NCBI GenBank assembly: GCA_934500835.1
Contig: CAKSTR010000007.1
Location: forward strand, 172,459 to 236,458
Direction of reading: 5' to 3'
From: an uncultured Paracoccaceae bacterium
GTDB lineage: Bacteria; Pseudomonadota; Alphaproteobacteria; Rhodobacterales; Rhodobacteraceae
Length of the DNA stretch: 64,000 nucleotides
Shown here: piece after piece, positions 47,984-58,173 of the stretch
Layout: the number at the start of each line of letters is the position of its first letter
Numbering within the stretch: the first letter of the stretch is position 1
Translations under genes and position numbers: made by a program
Notes under the pieces: model-generated
Seen by the model: the letters and a program-made list of their open reading frames with translations, nothing else
What the model was told of the DNA's origin: nothing
Database searches by the model: none

Positions 47984-48007
47984 GAACTGCAACCGCGGGT
48001 CGCGGGC

Positions 48008-49558
48008 TCAGATAAAGGCGTCGGGCATCTCGGATTTGCGCCGGGCGACAAAGGCCTCAAGCTCTTCCTTCTTGGCCGGGTCCATCTCGGGCGCCTGATA
48101 ATCCGCCAGAAGCTTCTTCACCCGGATCGAGGCCAGCGCCTGCGTGTCGCGCGCCCCTTCCTCTTCCCAGGTCTCATAGGGCTTGTAGTCCAGAAGATCG
48201 GTGCGCCAGAAGGCCGATTTGAAGTTGGCCTGGGTATGCTCGCAGCCCAGATAATGGCCGCCCGGACCAACTTCACGGATCGCATCCATGCCCTGCCCGT
48301 TCGCGTCCATGGCGACACCCTTGGCCAGATGGTGCAGCGTGCCCAGCTGGTCGGCGTCCATCACGAACTTCTCGTACGAGGACACCAGCCCCCCCTCAAG
48401 CCAGCCGCAGGCATGCAGCATGAAGTTGACGCCCGACAAAAGCCCCATGTTCAGGCTGTTCGCCGACTCGTAGGCCGCCTGCGCGTCCGGCAGCTTCGAT
48501 CCGCAGAACGCCCCGGCCGACCGGTAAGGCACACCAAGGCGGCGCACCAGCTGGCCCGCGCCATAGGTGATGTGGCTGGCCTCCGGCGTGCCGAAGGTCG
48601 GCGCCCCCGAGTTCATGTCGATCGAGGTCACAAAGGCCCCGGCGATCACCGGCGCGCCGGCCCGCACCAGCTGCGAATAGGCGACGCCGGCCAGAATCTC
48701 GGCCATCACCTGCGTCAGCGTGCCCGCCACCGTCACCGGCGCCATTGCGCCCCCCACGATGAAGGGCGAGACGATCGCGGCCTGATTGGCCTCGGCATAA
48801 ACCTCCAGCGCGCCCATCATGATCCCGTCGAAGGTCATCGGCGAGTTGATGTTGATCAGGCTGGTCATCACCGTGTTCTGATCGACGAAATCGTCACCGA
48901 ACAGGATCTTCGACATCGCCACCGAATCCACGGCCCGGCTGGGTTCGGTCACCGATCCCATATAGGCCTTGTCCGACAGCGTCATATGCGCCAGCAGCAT
49001 GTCCAGATGGCGCTTGTTCACCGGCACATCGGTCGGCTCGCAGACCGTGCCGCCGGAATGGTGCAGCCATTTCGACATATAGCCGAGCTTCACGAAATTG
49101 CGGAAATCCTCGATCGTGGCATAGCGGCGGCCCCCTTCGGCATCGCGCACGAAGGGAGGGCCGTAAACCGGCGCCAGAACCAGGTTGCGGCCGCCGATCT
49201 CGACATTCCGCGCCGGGTTGCGGGCGTGCTGGGTAAAGCTTTTCGGCGCGGTCGAAATCAGCTTGCGCGCCAGACCGCGGGGAATATGGACCCGCTCGCC
49301 CTTGACATCGGCACCCGCCGCTTTCCAGCGCTCCAGCGCCGCGGGGTTTTCCACGAAATTGACCCCGATCTCTTCCAGCACCGTCTCGGCATTGTGCTCG
49401 ATGATCTGCAGGGCTTCTTCGTTCAGGATCTCGAAGTTGGGGATATTGCGCTCGATGAAGCGCGCGGTCTCGAAGGACACCGCCGTCCGCTCGGCCCGCC
49501 GCGCCCCGCCGCCGCCGCCGCGCACCCGCCGTCCGCCTGCCACATCCATGTCGCTCAT
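48008..49558 (-). CDS. Trimethylamine methyltransferase (MttB) family protein, non-pyrrolysine
   Basis: A 516-residue TIM-barrel methyltransferase relative. Recognisable parts are [17 protein letters not shown], the barrel segment [22 protein letters not shown] and the glycine-rich [16 protein letters not shown] near the C-terminus. The frame is open throughout, so there is no in-frame amber codon: it is of the non-Pyl type that demethylates glycine betaine or related quaternary amines. No corrinoid protein or activator gene is adjacent. GGAGG favours the second ATG (49558). The N-terminus has a long Gly/Arg stretch. Confidence 0.87.
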   Translation of the reverse strand: MSDMDVAGGRRVRGGGGGARRAERTAVSFETARFIERNIPNFEILNEEALQIIEHNAETVLEEIGVNFVENPAALERWKAAGADVKGERVHIPRGLARKLISTAPKSFTQHARNPARNVEIGGRNLVLAPVYGPPFVRDAEGGRRYATIEDFRNFVKLGYMSKWLHHSGGTVCEPTDVPVNKRHLDMLLAHMTLSDKAYMGSVTEPSRAVDSVAMSKILFGDDFVDQNTVMTSLININSPMTFDGIMMGALEVYAEANQAAIVSPFIVGGAMAPVTVAGTLTQVMAEILAGVAYSQLVRAGAPVIAGAFVTSIDMNSGAPTFGTPEASHITYGAGQLVRRLGVPYRSAGAFCGSKLPDAQAAYESANSLNMGLLSGVNFMLHACGWLEGGLVSSYEKFVMDADQLGTLHHLAKGVAMDANGQGMDAIREVGPGGHYLGCEHTQANFKSAFWRTDLLDYKPYETWEEEGARDTQALASIRVKKLLADYQAPEMDPAKKEELEAFVARRKSEMPDAFI

Positions 49559-49696
49559 CATCGCCTCCAGCGCATACCCTTGTCGCCCTTATGACGCCAA
49601 ACCGCCCGGCCCCGCCCCCCGTTTCCGTCACCTGCCCGCCAAAAACGACACCGAACCATCTCGAAAGCGACCCGCCTTCCCTGCCCTTCCGCCAGT

Positions 49697-49770
49697 CTTC
49701 ATCTTGGCCGAAATATGCCACGGGGGAGGGCGAATGCCCGCATTCGCCTGCGGGGGTGTGAAACCCCCGC
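49697..49770 (+). repeat. Dispersed intergenic motif, copy D, with two hairpins
   Basis: CTTCATCTTGGCCG then AAATATGCC and ACGGGGG (49697-49725), followed by hairpins GGCGAATG/CATTCGCC (49729-49748) and GCGGGGGT/ACCCCCGC (49750-49770). It lies in the divergent region upstream of both mttB and guaA, so it is not simply a terminator of either. Confidence 0.75.
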
Positions 49771-49823
49771 CTCCGACACCGGCCACCCCTTGCGAGTCAC
49801 CCCCTTGCGCGCTACGCGAGGGC

Positions 49824-51380
49824 ATGACCCATCATGACCGCCTCCTCATCATCGACTTCGGCAGCCAGGTGACCCAGCTCATCGCGCGCCGCCTGCGCGA
49901 GCTGAACGTCTATTGCGAAATCCACCCCTACAACCGTGTGGATGAGGCCTTCCTGAAAGCCTTCGCGCCGAAGGCGGTGATCTTCTCGGGCGGCCCCGCC
50001 TCGGTCTATTGGGAAAACGCCCCGATGCCGCCGGCAGGCGTCTTCGATCTGGGCGTGCCGATCCTCGGCATCTGCTATGGCCAGCAGGTGATGATGCATT
50101 GCCTTGGCGGCAAGGTCGAAGGCGGCCACGGCACCGCGGAATTCGGCCGCGCCTTCGTCTCTCCGACCGAAGACCGGCTTCCCTTGCTGGACGGCTGGTT
50201 CGCTGCCGGCAACGAACAGGTCTGGATGAGCCACGGCGACCATGTGTCGAAGATCGCCCCCGGCTTCCGGGTCTACGGCACCAGCCCCAACGCGCCCTTC
50301 GCCATCACCGCCGATCCCGGCCGCCGCTTCTTCGCCGTCCAGTTCCACCCCGAGGTGCACCACACCCCGAAAGGCGCCCAGCTTTACGAGAATTTCGTGA
50401 AACTGGCCGGGTTCAAGGGCGACTGGACCATGGGCGCCTACCGCGAGGAAGCGATCCGCAAGATCCGCGAGCAGGTCGGCGATGGCAAAGTGATCTGCGG
50501 CCTCTCCGGCGGGGTCGATTCCTCGGTCGCCGCCGTGCTGATCCATGAAGCCATCGGCGATCAGCTGACCTGCGTCTTCGTCGACCACGGCCTTCTGCGC
50601 TTGGGCGAAGCCGAACAGGTCGTCACCATGTTCCGCGACCACTACAACATGCCGCTGATCCATGCCGATGAATCCGAGTTGTTCCTCGGCGCGCTGGAAG
50701 GCGTCTCGGACCCCGAGGTCAAGCGCAAGACCATCGGCAGGCTGTTCATCGACGTGTTCCAGAAACACGCCAATGCGGTCGGCGGCGCGAAATTCCTCGC
50801 ACAAGGCACCCTCTACCCCGATGTGATCGAGTCGGTTTCCTTCTCGGGCGGCCCCTCGGTGACGATCAAGTCCCACCACAATGTCGGCGGCTTGCCGGAA
50901 AAGATGGGGCTGAAGCTGGTCGAACCCTTGCGCGAGCTCTTCAAGGACGAGGTCCGCGCCCTCGGCCGCGAGCTTGGCCTGCCCGCCAGCTTCATCGGCC
51001 GCCACCCCTTCCCCGGCCCCGGCCTTGCCATCCGCTGCCCCGGCGAGATCACCACCGAGAAGCTGGAGATCCTGCGCCGCGCCGATGCGGTCTATATCGA
51101 CCAGATCCGCAAGCACGGTCTTTATGACGAGATCTGGCAGGCCTTCGCCGCCATCCTGCCGATGAAGACCGTGGGCGTCATGGGCGACGGGCGTACCTAC
51201 GACTATGCGCTGGCGCTGCGGGCCGTCACCTCGGTCGATGGCATGACGGCGGATTACTACCCTTTCACCCATGACTTCCTGGGCGAGACCGCCACACGCA
51301 TCATCAATGAGGTGAAGGGCGTCAACCGGGTGTTCTACGACTGCACCTCGAAGCCGCCGGGGACGATTGAACTGGAATGA
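49824..51380 (+). CDS. guaA: GMP synthase (glutamine-hydrolysing)
   Basis: A 518-residue enzyme converting XMP to GMP. The N-terminal class I glutaminase has the nucleophile in [11 protein letters not shown] and the His-Glu pair in QFHPEVHHT. The ATP-pyrophosphatase loop is [14 protein letters not shown], and the C-terminal dimerisation domain holds [17 protein letters not shown] and the end [11 protein letters not shown]. The ATG at 49824 is chosen over a long upstream extension that crosses repeat copy D. Confidence 0.98.
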   Translation: MTHHDRLLIIDFGSQVTQLIARRLRELNVYCEIHPYNRVDEAFLKAFAPKAVIFSGGPASVYWENAPMPPAGVFDLGVPILGICYGQQVMMHCLGGKVEGGHGTAEFGRAFVSPTEDRLPLLDGWFAAGNEQVWMSHGDHVSKIAPGFRVYGTSPNAPFAITADPGRRFFAVQFHPEVHHTPKGAQLYENFVKLAGFKGDWTMGAYREEAIRKIREQVGDGKVICGLSGGVDSSVAAVLIHEAIGDQLTCVFVDHGLLRLGEAEQVVTMFRDHYNMPLIHADESELFLGALEGVSDPEVKRKTIGRLFIDVFQKHANAVGGAKFLAQGTLYPDVIESVSFSGGPSVTIKSHHNVGGLPEKMGLKLVEPLRELFKDEVRALGRELGLPASFIGRHPFPGPGLAIRCPGEITTEKLEILRRADAVYIDQIRKHGLYDEIWQAFAAILPMKTVGVMGDGRTYDYALALRAVTSVDGMTADYYPFTHDFLGETATRIINEVKGVNRVFYDCTSKPPGTIELE

Positions 51381-51649
51381 TCACCCTGACCGGACAACTG
51401 ATCTGCACCAATGCGACCGAGGCCGACCTTGTGCGCGAACACCTGCCCGAGCATGTGCGCCTGACGCGGGAAGAGCCGGGCTGCCTGTCGTTCAACATCC
51501 GCCCGACGGCCGATCCGCTGGTCTGGCAGGTGGACGAGGCCTTCACCGACCGCGCCGCCTTCGAGGCACACAGCAGCCGGACCCGCGCCAGCGCCTGGCA
51601 CAAGGCCACCGCGCATGTGAAGCGGGATTTTCGCATCACCGGCCTCTAG
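51377..51649 (+). CDS. Antibiotic biosynthesis monooxygenase (ABM) domain protein
   Basis: A 90-residue ferredoxin-like protein of the YgiN/quinol monooxygenase group. [21 protein letters not shown] opens it, [17 protein letters not shown] is the characteristic central strand, and [18 protein letters not shown] follows. It overlaps the guaA stop by four bases (ATGA). Members oxidise quinols or act as small-molecule oxygenases without cofactor; the link to guaA is probably only transcriptional. Confidence 0.87.
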   Translation: MITLTGQLICTNATEADLVREHLPEHVRLTREEPGCLSFNIRPTADPLVWQVDEAFTDRAAFEAHSSRTRASAWHKATAHVKRDFRITGL

Positions 51650-51710
51650 CCGCCACGCCCGGTTCCGCACGGGGGCCCGGGCGCGGGTTTTCGACGGGTC
51701 CGCCTATGGG

Positions 51711-52304
51711 TCAGAACCGGCCGCGGAAGGCGATTTCCTCCGGCGCCAGCCGCGCACTGGGCGTCTCGCGCGCCTGAAGGGTCTCGGGCAACAAGGCCGG
51801 GCTGCCCAGATGGCCGACCGCGACCACGGCATGAAGGCTGTGGCCTTCGGGCAGGTTCACCGCCCGGGCCAGGGCGCCCGCGTCGAAGCCGCCCATCGCA
51901 TGGGCCACCAGCCCGTCCCTTGCCGCCTGCAGCGCCATGCTCATCCAGGCCGCGCCGCTGTCGAAGGCCGACCAGCGGTTCGCAGCTTCCACCCCGTCGC
52001 GCCCGGTCACCCGGTCCTTCGAGCCGACCACGATCAGCGCCGCCGCGCGTGCAGCCCATTCGCGGTTGAACGGCACCAGCCCGCCAAGGATCGCCTCGAA
52101 CCCCTCATCGCCCCGCAGGCCCCAGACCAGCCGCCACGGCTGGTTGTTCGAGGCCGAAGGCGCCCAGCGGGCGGCTTCCAGCAGAACCTTGACCTGAGCG
52201 GCGGTGATCGGCGTATCGGCGAAGGCCCGCGGCGACCAGCGCGCGGGGAACTGGGGATCGACCGGATGGGCGGTCTGGCGGGAGATGGAGCCTTGGGCAG
52301 TCAT
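51711..52304 (-). CDS. Nitroreductase family flavoprotein
   Basis: A 197-residue FMN-dependent oxidoreductase. It opens with RWSPRAFADTPIT, typical of the family, then LLEAARWAPSASNNQPWRLV for FMN phosphate and ribose binding, and an MGGFDAGALARAVNLPEGH segment close to the C-terminus. It reduces nitro compounds or quinones with NAD(P)H; the natural substrate is unknown. Divergent from the EamA gene by 145 bases. Confidence 0.92.
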   Translation of the reverse strand: MTAQGSISRQTAHPVDPQFPARWSPRAFADTPITAAQVKVLLEAARWAPSASNNQPWRLVWGLRGDEGFEAILGGLVPFNREWAARAAALIVVGSKDRVTGRDGVEAANRWSAFDSGAAWMSMALQAARDGLVAHAMGGFDAGALARAVNLPEGHSLHAVVAVGHLGSPALLPETLQARETPSARLAPEEIAFRGRF

Positions 52305-52449
52305 GGCACAGCCTTTGCATTGCGATTGGCGACGAAACTGGCCCTGCGGTCACGCCGGCGCAAGGGCCGCCCGTGCAGCCTTGTTGTTCACCATCGCACA
52401 GGTGTGCGGGCACTGGACAATGCCGTGCCGCGCGGTCACCAATCGGCGC

Positions 52450-53340
52450 ATGACCGCGCCGCTTCCAACCTATCGCCCGCTGACCGCCGCCCTCTGGATG
52501 ACCGGCTCGATCGCGGCCTTCACCGCCATGGCCATCGCAACACGCGCGATCAAGGGCCAGCACGACACGTTCGAGATTCTGGCATATCGCTCGATCATCG
52601 GCGTTGTCCTTGTGCTGATACTGGCCACCGCATCGGGCCGTCCGGGGCGGATCGCAACCCGCCGCCTGCCCAGCCACATTCTGCGCAACACGGTGCATTT
52701 CACCGGTCAGGCGCTGTGGTTCTGGGCGCTGACCCAGATCCCGCTGGCCCAGGTCTTCGCGCTGGAGTTCACCTCGCCGCTCTGGGTCATCCTGCTGGCC
52801 CCGCTGTTTCTGGGCGAGCGGCAGACCCGCACCCGGCTTGTTGCCGCTGCGCTTGGCTTTTGCGGCATCCTCATGGTGGCCAATCCCGACTTCGGCCATG
52901 TCGAGCCGGGCGTCCTCGCCGCTGCCGCCAGCGCCGTCTTCTTTGCCATGTCGATGATGCTGGTGAAACGGCTGACGCGGGGCGAGGATCTCTTTGCCAT
53001 CCTGTTCTGGATGTGCCTTCTGCAAACCGGCTTCGGTCTGGCGCTGGCGGGGGCGGACGGTCGTCTGGCCCTGCCCTCGGCTGCCACGCTGCCGTGGCTG
53101 GCGCTGATCGGTCTGGCGGGGGTGACGGCGCATCTGTGCCTGACGCGGGCGCTGCAACTGGCGCCTGCGTCCTTTGTCGGACCGATCGATTTCGCCCGCC
53201 TGCCGCTGATCGCCCTGATCGGAGCCGCCTTCTACGATGAGCCGCTGACGCTTTCGCTTGCGGCCGGCGCAGGTCTTATCCTTTGCGCGAACTGGATGTC
53301 GATCCGGTCCGAGGCACGGCGGGCGGCAAAGCCGCTCTGA
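52450..53340 (+). CDS. EamA/DMT-family transporter
   Basis: A 296-residue inner-membrane exporter with ten predicted helices in two EamA repeats. FEILAYRSIIGVVLVLIL, ALEFTSPLWVILLAPLFLGE in repeat one and APASFVGPIDFARLPLIALI in repeat two are characteristic of metabolite and drug exporters. The start is the ATG at 52450; a longer frame overlaps the divergent nitroreductase gene. An inverted repeat (CGTCAC/GTGACG, 53378-53395) follows. Confidence 0.9.
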   Translation: MTAPLPTYRPLTAALWMTGSIAAFTAMAIATRAIKGQHDTFEILAYRSIIGVVLVLILATASGRPGRIATRRLPSHILRNTVHFTGQALWFWALTQIPLAQVFALEFTSPLWVILLAPLFLGERQTRTRLVAAALGFCGILMVANPDFGHVEPGVLAAAASAVFFAMSMMLVKRLTRGEDLFAILFWMCLLQTGFGLALAGADGRLALPSAATLPWLALIGLAGVTAHLCLTRALQLAPASFVGPIDFARLPLIALIGAAFYDEPLTLSLAAGAGLILCANWMSIRSEARRAAKPL

Positions 53341-53377
53341 CGCGCGCCGAAAATCTGGCCTTCGCGCCACATCTCGG

Positions 53378-53395
53378 CGTCACAGATCCGTGACG
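53378..53395. promoter_or_regulatory. Inverted repeat upstream of the FadL-family gene
   Basis: CGTCAC (53378-53383) and GTGACG (53390-53395) with six bases between, 13 bases upstream of the -35 box at 53408. It may be an operator for the FadL-family gene or a hairpin ending the EamA transcript. Confidence 0.4.
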
Positions 53396-53407
53396 CGGCG
53401 TCATTGA

Positions 53408-53436
53408 TTGACCCGTTTTGCGGCACACCCTAGCGT
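53408..53436 (+). promoter_or_regulatory. Promoter of the FadL-family gene
   Basis: TTGACC (53408-53413), 17 bases, TAGCGT (53431-53436), about 37 bases before the ATG at 53473. Confidence 0.6.
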
Positions 53437-53472
53437 GATGACAGGGGAAATCCTTCACGAGGGATGAGGACA

Positions 53473-54624
53473 ATGAAACGCAAAGTGACGGCAACCGCGG
53501 GTCTTGGTCTTGCAGCAGGTCTGGGCCTTGCAGCGGGTATGGCGCAGGCCGGTGGGGTCGACCGCTCGGGCCAGGGCATCGGAATCATATTCGAGAAGGG
53601 CAACTATGCCGAGTTGAGCTATGGGTTGATCAACCCCAGCGTCACCGGCACCGACCTGCTGGGCCGTCCGACCCAAAGCGTTGCCGACAAGCACAGCCTG
53701 CCGGCCATCTCGTTCAAATATGATCTGAGCGACCAGTTCTCGGTCGCGGTGATCTATGGTCAGGACTACGGTGCAGACGTCTACTACCCGACGGCAGCGG
53801 CCGGTGGCTCGCTGCTTCTGGGCGGGACCTCGGCCACGCTGGATTCGGAAGTCGTCACCGGCATCCTGCGCTACAAGTTCAACGACTCCTTCTCCGTCCA
53901 TGGCGGTATCCGTGGCTCCAAGGCCTCGGGCGCGGTGACGCTCTCGGGTCTGGCCTATGGGCCGGTCAATGGCTACAACGTGACCTTCGACGATGCCTGG
54001 GGCACCGGCTATCTGGTAGGCGCGGCCTTTGAAAAGCCCGAGATCGCCCTGCGCGTCGCGCTGACCTATTTCTCCAAGGTCACGCATGATCTGGACACCA
54101 CCGAAACCTTCGCCTCGGCCCTTGGCCCCATTCCGGCCGGTGTCGGGCTGGCCTCTGTCACCAGCGTTGACACGCCGCAGGCCGTCAACCTGGATTTCCA
54201 GACGGGTGTTGCCAAGGACACGCTGGTGTTCGGCTCGATCCGCTGGGTGGACTGGTCCAGCTTCCTGATCGATCCGCAGGTCTTTACGGGTGCAACCGGC
54301 GGCGGGCTTGTCAGCCTTGAGGACACCACCACCTATACCCTTGGTGTCGGGCGCCGGTTCAACGAGAACTGGTCCGGCTCGCTCTTCGCCAGCTATGAGC
54401 CGAAGGGCGATCCGCTGGTTTCGCCGCTGGCGCCGACCAACGGCTACACGGGCATCGGCATCGGCGTGGTCTATACCCAGGACAAGATGAAGATCACCAT
54501 GGGCGCGCGCTATCTTGATCTTGGCGATGCCCAGCCCGAGACCGGCACCCCGGATACGGCCCGCGCCAACATGACCGGCAACCATGCCGTCGCCCTTGGG
54601 GTGAAGGTCGGCTTCAGCTTCTGA
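53473..54624 (+). CDS. FadL/TodX-family outer membrane transport protein
   Basis: A 383-residue outer-membrane beta-barrel for hydrophobic compounds such as long-chain fatty acids. A signal peptide (ATAGLGLAAGLGLAAGMAQA, cut before GGVDRSG) is followed by alternating beta strands and a C-terminal aromatic residue (VKVGFSF) typical of barrel assembly signals. The ATG at 53473 has GAGGAC upstream; the one at 53464 is too close to its GAGGG. A clean terminator follows at 54650. Confidence 0.87.
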   Translation: MKRKVTATAGLGLAAGLGLAAGMAQAGGVDRSGQGIGIIFEKGNYAELSYGLINPSVTGTDLLGRPTQSVADKHSLPAISFKYDLSDQFSVAVIYGQDYGADVYYPTAAAGGSLLLGGTSATLDSEVVTGILRYKFNDSFSVHGGIRGSKASGAVTLSGLAYGPVNGYNVTFDDAWGTGYLVGAAFEKPEIALRVALTYFSKVTHDLDTTETFASALGPIPAGVGLASVTSVDTPQAVNLDFQTGVAKDTLVFGSIRWVDWSSFLIDPQVFTGATGGGLVSLEDTTTYTLGVGRRFNENWSGSLFASYEPKGDPLVSPLAPTNGYTGIGIGVVYTQDKMKITMGARYLDLGDAQPETGTPDTARANMTGNHAVALGVKVGFSF

Positions 54625-54649
54625 CCCCATCGCCCTTGTCGCGCACGGA

Positions 54650-54675
54650 CCCCGCCCCCTTCGGGCGGGGTTTTT
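54650..54675 (+). terminator. Rho-independent terminator of the FadL-family gene
   Basis: CCCCGCCC (54650-54657) and GGGCGGGG (54663-54670) form a perfect stem with a five-base loop, followed by TTTTT. Confidence 0.9.
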
Positions 54676-54735
54676 CGTTGCCCCCCCGGGTCTGCGGCGT
54701 TAACACGGGGCCGCCAGAACCAAGGGGCCTTTTCG

Positions 54736-55626
54736 ATGATCTACCCCACCGCCGATGCCTACCGCGCCGCAAGCCACAAGCGGGTGATGCTGTTCGGCAT
54801 GTCCGGCCTTGGCAAGACCCATCTGTCCAACCTGCTGCGCGACGCGCCCCCCGCGCAGGGCGGCGGCTGGTTTCACTACTCGGTCGATTACCGCATCGGC
54901 ACCCGCTACATGGGTGAATTCATCGCCGACATGTTCAAGCGCGAGGCGATGAAGAACCCGCTTCTGCGCGAGCTGTTGCTGACCGACTCGGTCTACATCG
55001 CCTCGAACATCACCTTCGACAATCTCGCCCCGCTCTCGACCTATCTCGGCAAGCCCGGCGATGCCGCCAGGGGCGGCCTGCCCTTCGCCGAATATCTGAA
55101 ACGCCAGGAACAGCACCGCGAGGCCGAGATCGCCGCCACCCTGGATGCCGCCCGCTTCATCGACCGGGCCGAGGACATCTATGGCTACCGCGACTTCGTC
55201 TGCGACACCTCGGGGTCGATCTGCGAGGTGGTGGAGGCCGACGATCCCGCCGATCCGGTGATGCGGCAACTGGCCGAGACGCTGCTTCTGGTCTGGATCA
55301 AGGGGTCCGAGGATCACCGGGACGAGTTGATCCGCCGCTTCGACCGTGCCCCGAAGCCGATCTACTACCAGCCGGACTTCCTGCACGGGCTCTGGTCGGA
55401 ATACCTCGCGCAGGAGGGCCTGCCAGAGGACAAGGTGAATCCCGATGCCTTCCTGCGTTTCGGCTACGCCCGGCTTCTGGAGCACCGCCAGCCCCGCTAT
55501 CAGGCCATGGCCCGCTGGGGCATCACCGTCACCGCCGAAGAGGTGGCCGATGTCCGCACCCCTGCCGATTTCGACCGCCTGATCGCCCGCGCCATCGACC
55601 GCAAGGCCGGTGCGCCCCTCGCCTGA
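54736..55626 (+). CDS. P-loop ATPase of unknown function
   Basis: A 296-residue cytoplasmic protein. The Walker A is MLFGMSGLGKTHLSN at residues 18-32. Later blocks are HYSVDYRIGTRYMGEFI, DFVCDTSGSICEV and PIYYQPDFLHGLWSEYL. DTSG may serve as the Walker B/switch position. I do not recognise a named family; it looks like a nucleoside-kinase- or GTPase-like P-loop protein conserved beside metA in relatives. It lies 35 bases upstream of metA in the same direction, so a role tied to methionine or sulfur metabolism is possible but unsupported. Confidence 0.7.
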   Translation: MIYPTADAYRAASHKRVMLFGMSGLGKTHLSNLLRDAPPAQGGGWFHYSVDYRIGTRYMGEFIADMFKREAMKNPLLRELLLTDSVYIASNITFDNLAPLSTYLGKPGDAARGGLPFAEYLKRQEQHREAEIAATLDAARFIDRAEDIYGYRDFVCDTSGSICEVVEADDPADPVMRQLAETLLLVWIKGSEDHRDELIRRFDRAPKPIYYQPDFLHGLWSEYLAQEGLPEDKVNPDAFLRFGYARLLEHRQPRYQAMARWGITVTAEEVADVRTPADFDRLIARAIDRKAGAPLA

Positions 55627-55661
55627 CCCCCGCCTGACCCTCGATACAGGACACCGAAGAC

Positions 55662-56606
55662 ATGCCCATCACCCTGCCCGAAACCCTGCCGGCCTATGAC
55701 GTGCTGCGGTCCGAAGGCGTCATGGTCATGTCGCCCGACCGCGCCGCCCATCAGGACATCCGCCCCTTGCGGATCGGCCTCTTGAACCTGATGCCGAAGA
55801 AGATCCAGACCGAGAACCAGTTCGCCCGGCTGATCGGCGCAACCCCCCTGCAGATCGACTTCCAGCTGATCCGCATGACCGAGCATCAGGCCAGGAACAC
55901 CGCCGCCGAGCACATGGAAACCTTCTATCGCCCCTTCCGCGAGGTGCAGGCCACCGGCGAGACCTTCGATGGCCTCATCATCACCGGCGCCCCCATCGAA
56001 CACCTGCCGTTCGAGGAGGTGACCTATTGGGATGAACTGCGCACGGTGATGGACTGGACCCAGACCAACGTGCATTCCACCTTCGGCGTCTGCTGGGGCG
56101 GCATGGCGATGATCAACCATTTCCACGGCGTAAAGAAACACATGCTGCCGGCCAAGGCCTTCGGCTGCTTCCGCCACCGCAACCTTGCGCCCACCTCGCC
56201 GCTTCTGCGCGGCTTCTCGGACGATTTCGTCATCCCGGTCAGCCGCTGGACCGAGATGCGCCAGAACGAGATCGCCGCCGCTCCGGGTCTGCGCACGCTT
56301 CTGGGCAGCGATGAGGTCGGGCCCTGTCTGGTCGAGGATGCGGCGCATCGCGCGATCTACATCTTCAACCACTTCGAATATGAAAGCGACACGCTGAAGC
56401 AGGAATATGATCGCGATGTGGCGCAGGGCACGCCGATCAACGTGCCGATGAACTACTACCCCGACGACGACCCCCGCAAGCCGCCGCTGAACCGCTGGCG
56501 CAGCCATGCCCACCTGCTTTACGGCAACTGGATCAACGAGATCTACCAGTCCACCCCCTTCGACCTTGCCAGGATCGGCACCCCGGCCATACTCGGCACA
56601 AAGTAA
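55662..56606 (+). CDS. metA: Homoserine O-acetyltransferase (MetA type)
   Basis: A 314-residue enzyme that acylates homoserine in the first committed step of methionine synthesis. The nucleophile Cys-144 is in [10 protein letters not shown]; the His-Glu partners lie in the later [13 protein letters not shown] segment. The residue matching position 111 of Escherichia coli MetA is Glu-113 ([12 protein letters not shown]), which in MetA enzymes goes with acetyl-CoA; succinyl-CoA users have Gly. It sits between the P-loop ATPase and ppk2 in a tight rightward run. I see no SAM riboswitch upstream. Confidence 0.95.
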   Translation: MPITLPETLPAYDVLRSEGVMVMSPDRAAHQDIRPLRIGLLNLMPKKIQTENQFARLIGATPLQIDFQLIRMTEHQARNTAAEHMETFYRPFREVQATGETFDGLIITGAPIEHLPFEEVTYWDELRTVMDWTQTNVHSTFGVCWGGMAMINHFHGVKKHMLPAKAFGCFRHRNLAPTSPLLRGFSDDFVIPVSRWTEMRQNEIAAAPGLRTLLGSDEVGPCLVEDAAHRAIYIFNHFEYESDTLKQEYDRDVAQGTPINVPMNYYPDDDPRKPPLNRWRSHAHLLYGNWINEIYQSTPFDLARIGTPAILGTK

Positions 56607-56616
56607 GGAGACCGCC

Positions 56617-57489
56617 ATGGACCTGCCTTTCGACGGCGCGATCAGCCGCTTCTTCCGCGAGGACGTCCCGAAATCGGTGCGCAAGGCGATCGAGAAGGAT
56701 GACGGCAACGACATCCTGACCCAAAGCTACCCCTACCGCGAAGAGATGAAGGGCAAGGACTACGACCCGCATATGGCGGCGCTGCAGATCGAACTGGTGA
56801 AGATGCAGGCCGATGTGAAGGCCACCGGCAAGCGGCTGGTCGTGGTCTTCGAGGGCCGCGACGCCGCCGGCAAGGGCGGCACCATCGACCGGGTGCGCGA
56901 GAACCTGAACCCGCGTCAGGCCTATGTGGTGGCCTTGCCCAAACCGTCGGAACGCGAGGCGAAGCAGTGGTACTTCCAGCGCTACATCGACTGGCTGCCG
57001 GCGGCGGGCGAGATCGCGCTTTTCGACCGCAGCTGGTACAACCGCGCCATGGTGGAACATGTCTTCGGCTTCTGCACCCCTGAAGAGCGCGAGAAATTCT
57101 TCCGCCAGCTGCCCGAGTTCGAAGAGATGATCACCGAAGAGGGCATCATCTTCATCAAGATCTGGCTTGAGGTCGGCCGCGCCGAACAGCTGAAACGCTT
57201 CCTCGACCGCGAAAGCGACCCGCTGAAGCAGTGGAAACTGTCGCCCATCGACATCGACGGGCTGGGCAAATGGGAGGCCTATTGCGAGGCCATCGACGAG
57301 ACGATGAAACGCAGCCAGTTCAAACGCGCGCCTTGGACGGTGATCCTGTCCGATGACAAGAAACGCGCCCGCATCGCAGCCGTGCAGACCGTGCTTTCGG
57401 CGGTGGACTACAAGGCCAAGGACAAGGCGGCGATCGGCAAGATCGATGGCAAGATTTGCGGCGGCCCCGGTCTCAGGCCGAAGGACTGA
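56617..57489 (+). CDS. ppk2: Polyphosphate kinase 2
   Basis: A 290-residue class I PPK2, transferring phosphate between polyphosphate and nucleoside diphosphates. Walker A is [15 protein letters not shown], Walker [15 protein letters not shown], and the lid segment is [22 protein letters not shown] at 56605 sets the start. It follows metA by ten bases, and the tetR gene starts in its last base (TGATG), so all are probably on one message. Confidence 0.96.
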   Translation: MDLPFDGAISRFFREDVPKSVRKAIEKDDGNDILTQSYPYREEMKGKDYDPHMAALQIELVKMQADVKATGKRLVVVFEGRDAAGKGGTIDRVRENLNPRQAYVVALPKPSEREAKQWYFQRYIDWLPAAGEIALFDRSWYNRAMVEHVFGFCTPEEREKFFRQLPEFEEMITEEGIIFIKIWLEVGRAEQLKRFLDRESDPLKQWKLSPIDIDGLGKWEAYCEAIDETMKRSQFKRAPWTVILSDDKKRARIAAVQTVLSAVDYKAKDKAAIGKIDGKICGGPGLRPKD

Positions 57490-58100
57490 TGAAACGCGGC
57501 TACCACCATGGCAACCTGCGCCAGGCGCTGGTCGAGGCGGCGCTGGCGCTGATTGCCGAAAAGGGCCCGCAAGGCTTCACCCTGTCCGAGGCGGCGAAGG
57601 CGGCGGATGTGACCCCTGCCGCCGTCTACCGCCATTTCGCCGGGCGCGACGATCTGCTGGCCGAGGTGGCGCGGCAGGGCTTCGACATTTTCGCCGCCCT
57701 GATGGAATACGCCTGGAACGAAGGCCAGCCCACGGCCCTTGCGGCCTTCGAAGCCACGGGGCGTGCCTATCTGGCCTTTGCCCGAAAATACCCCGGGCAC
57801 TACCAATCCATGTTTGAAAGCGGTCTGCACCCGGCGGCCCACCCCGATCTTGCGCAGGTTGCCGCCAAGGCCCGCGCCACGACCGAACGCGCCGCCCAGG
57901 CCATCACCACCACCCTGCCCGAGACCCGCCGTCCGCCGGCCAGCATGGTGGCGGCCCATATCAGCGCGCTGTCGCATGGCGTGGTGGAGCTTTACCTGCG
58001 CGGCAATGGCGGCGGCTCGCCCTTCCCGCCCGAGCAACTTCTGGAAGCCGCCACCGGCATCTACCTGCGCGGGCTTGGTCTACTTCCGCCCGACCGGTGA
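57489..58100 (+). CDS. TetR-family transcriptional regulator
   Basis: A 203-residue regulator. The helix-turn-helix is N-terminal (FTLSEAAKAADVTPAAVYRHF, about residues 31-51), preceded by YHHGNLRQALVEAALALIAE. The C-terminal ligand domain resembles the WHG type (RAYLAFARKYPGHYQSMFE). It is coupled to ppk2 by a one-base overlap and may control its own operon. The ligand is unknown. Confidence 0.92.
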   Translation: MKRGYHHGNLRQALVEAALALIAEKGPQGFTLSEAAKAADVTPAAVYRHFAGRDDLLAEVARQGFDIFAALMEYAWNEGQPTALAAFEATGRAYLAFARKYPGHYQSMFESGLHPAAHPDLAQVAAKARATTERAAQAITTTLPETRRPPASMVAAHISALSHGVVELYLRGNGGGSPFPPEQLLEAATGIYLRGLGLLPPDR

Positions 58101-58173
58101 TCCCATCGCGCGGCTGCCGCCGCATTCCTTCTTTATTGGCAGACGGCAGGACTTCTGGCCGCTGCTGCCGGAT

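Noticed and set aside
54625..55661. Possible SAM riboswitch controlling metA
   Set aside because: Neither the 35 bases before metA nor the short region before the ATPase gene shows a SAM-I or SAM-II core; the only clear structure is the terminator of the preceding gene.
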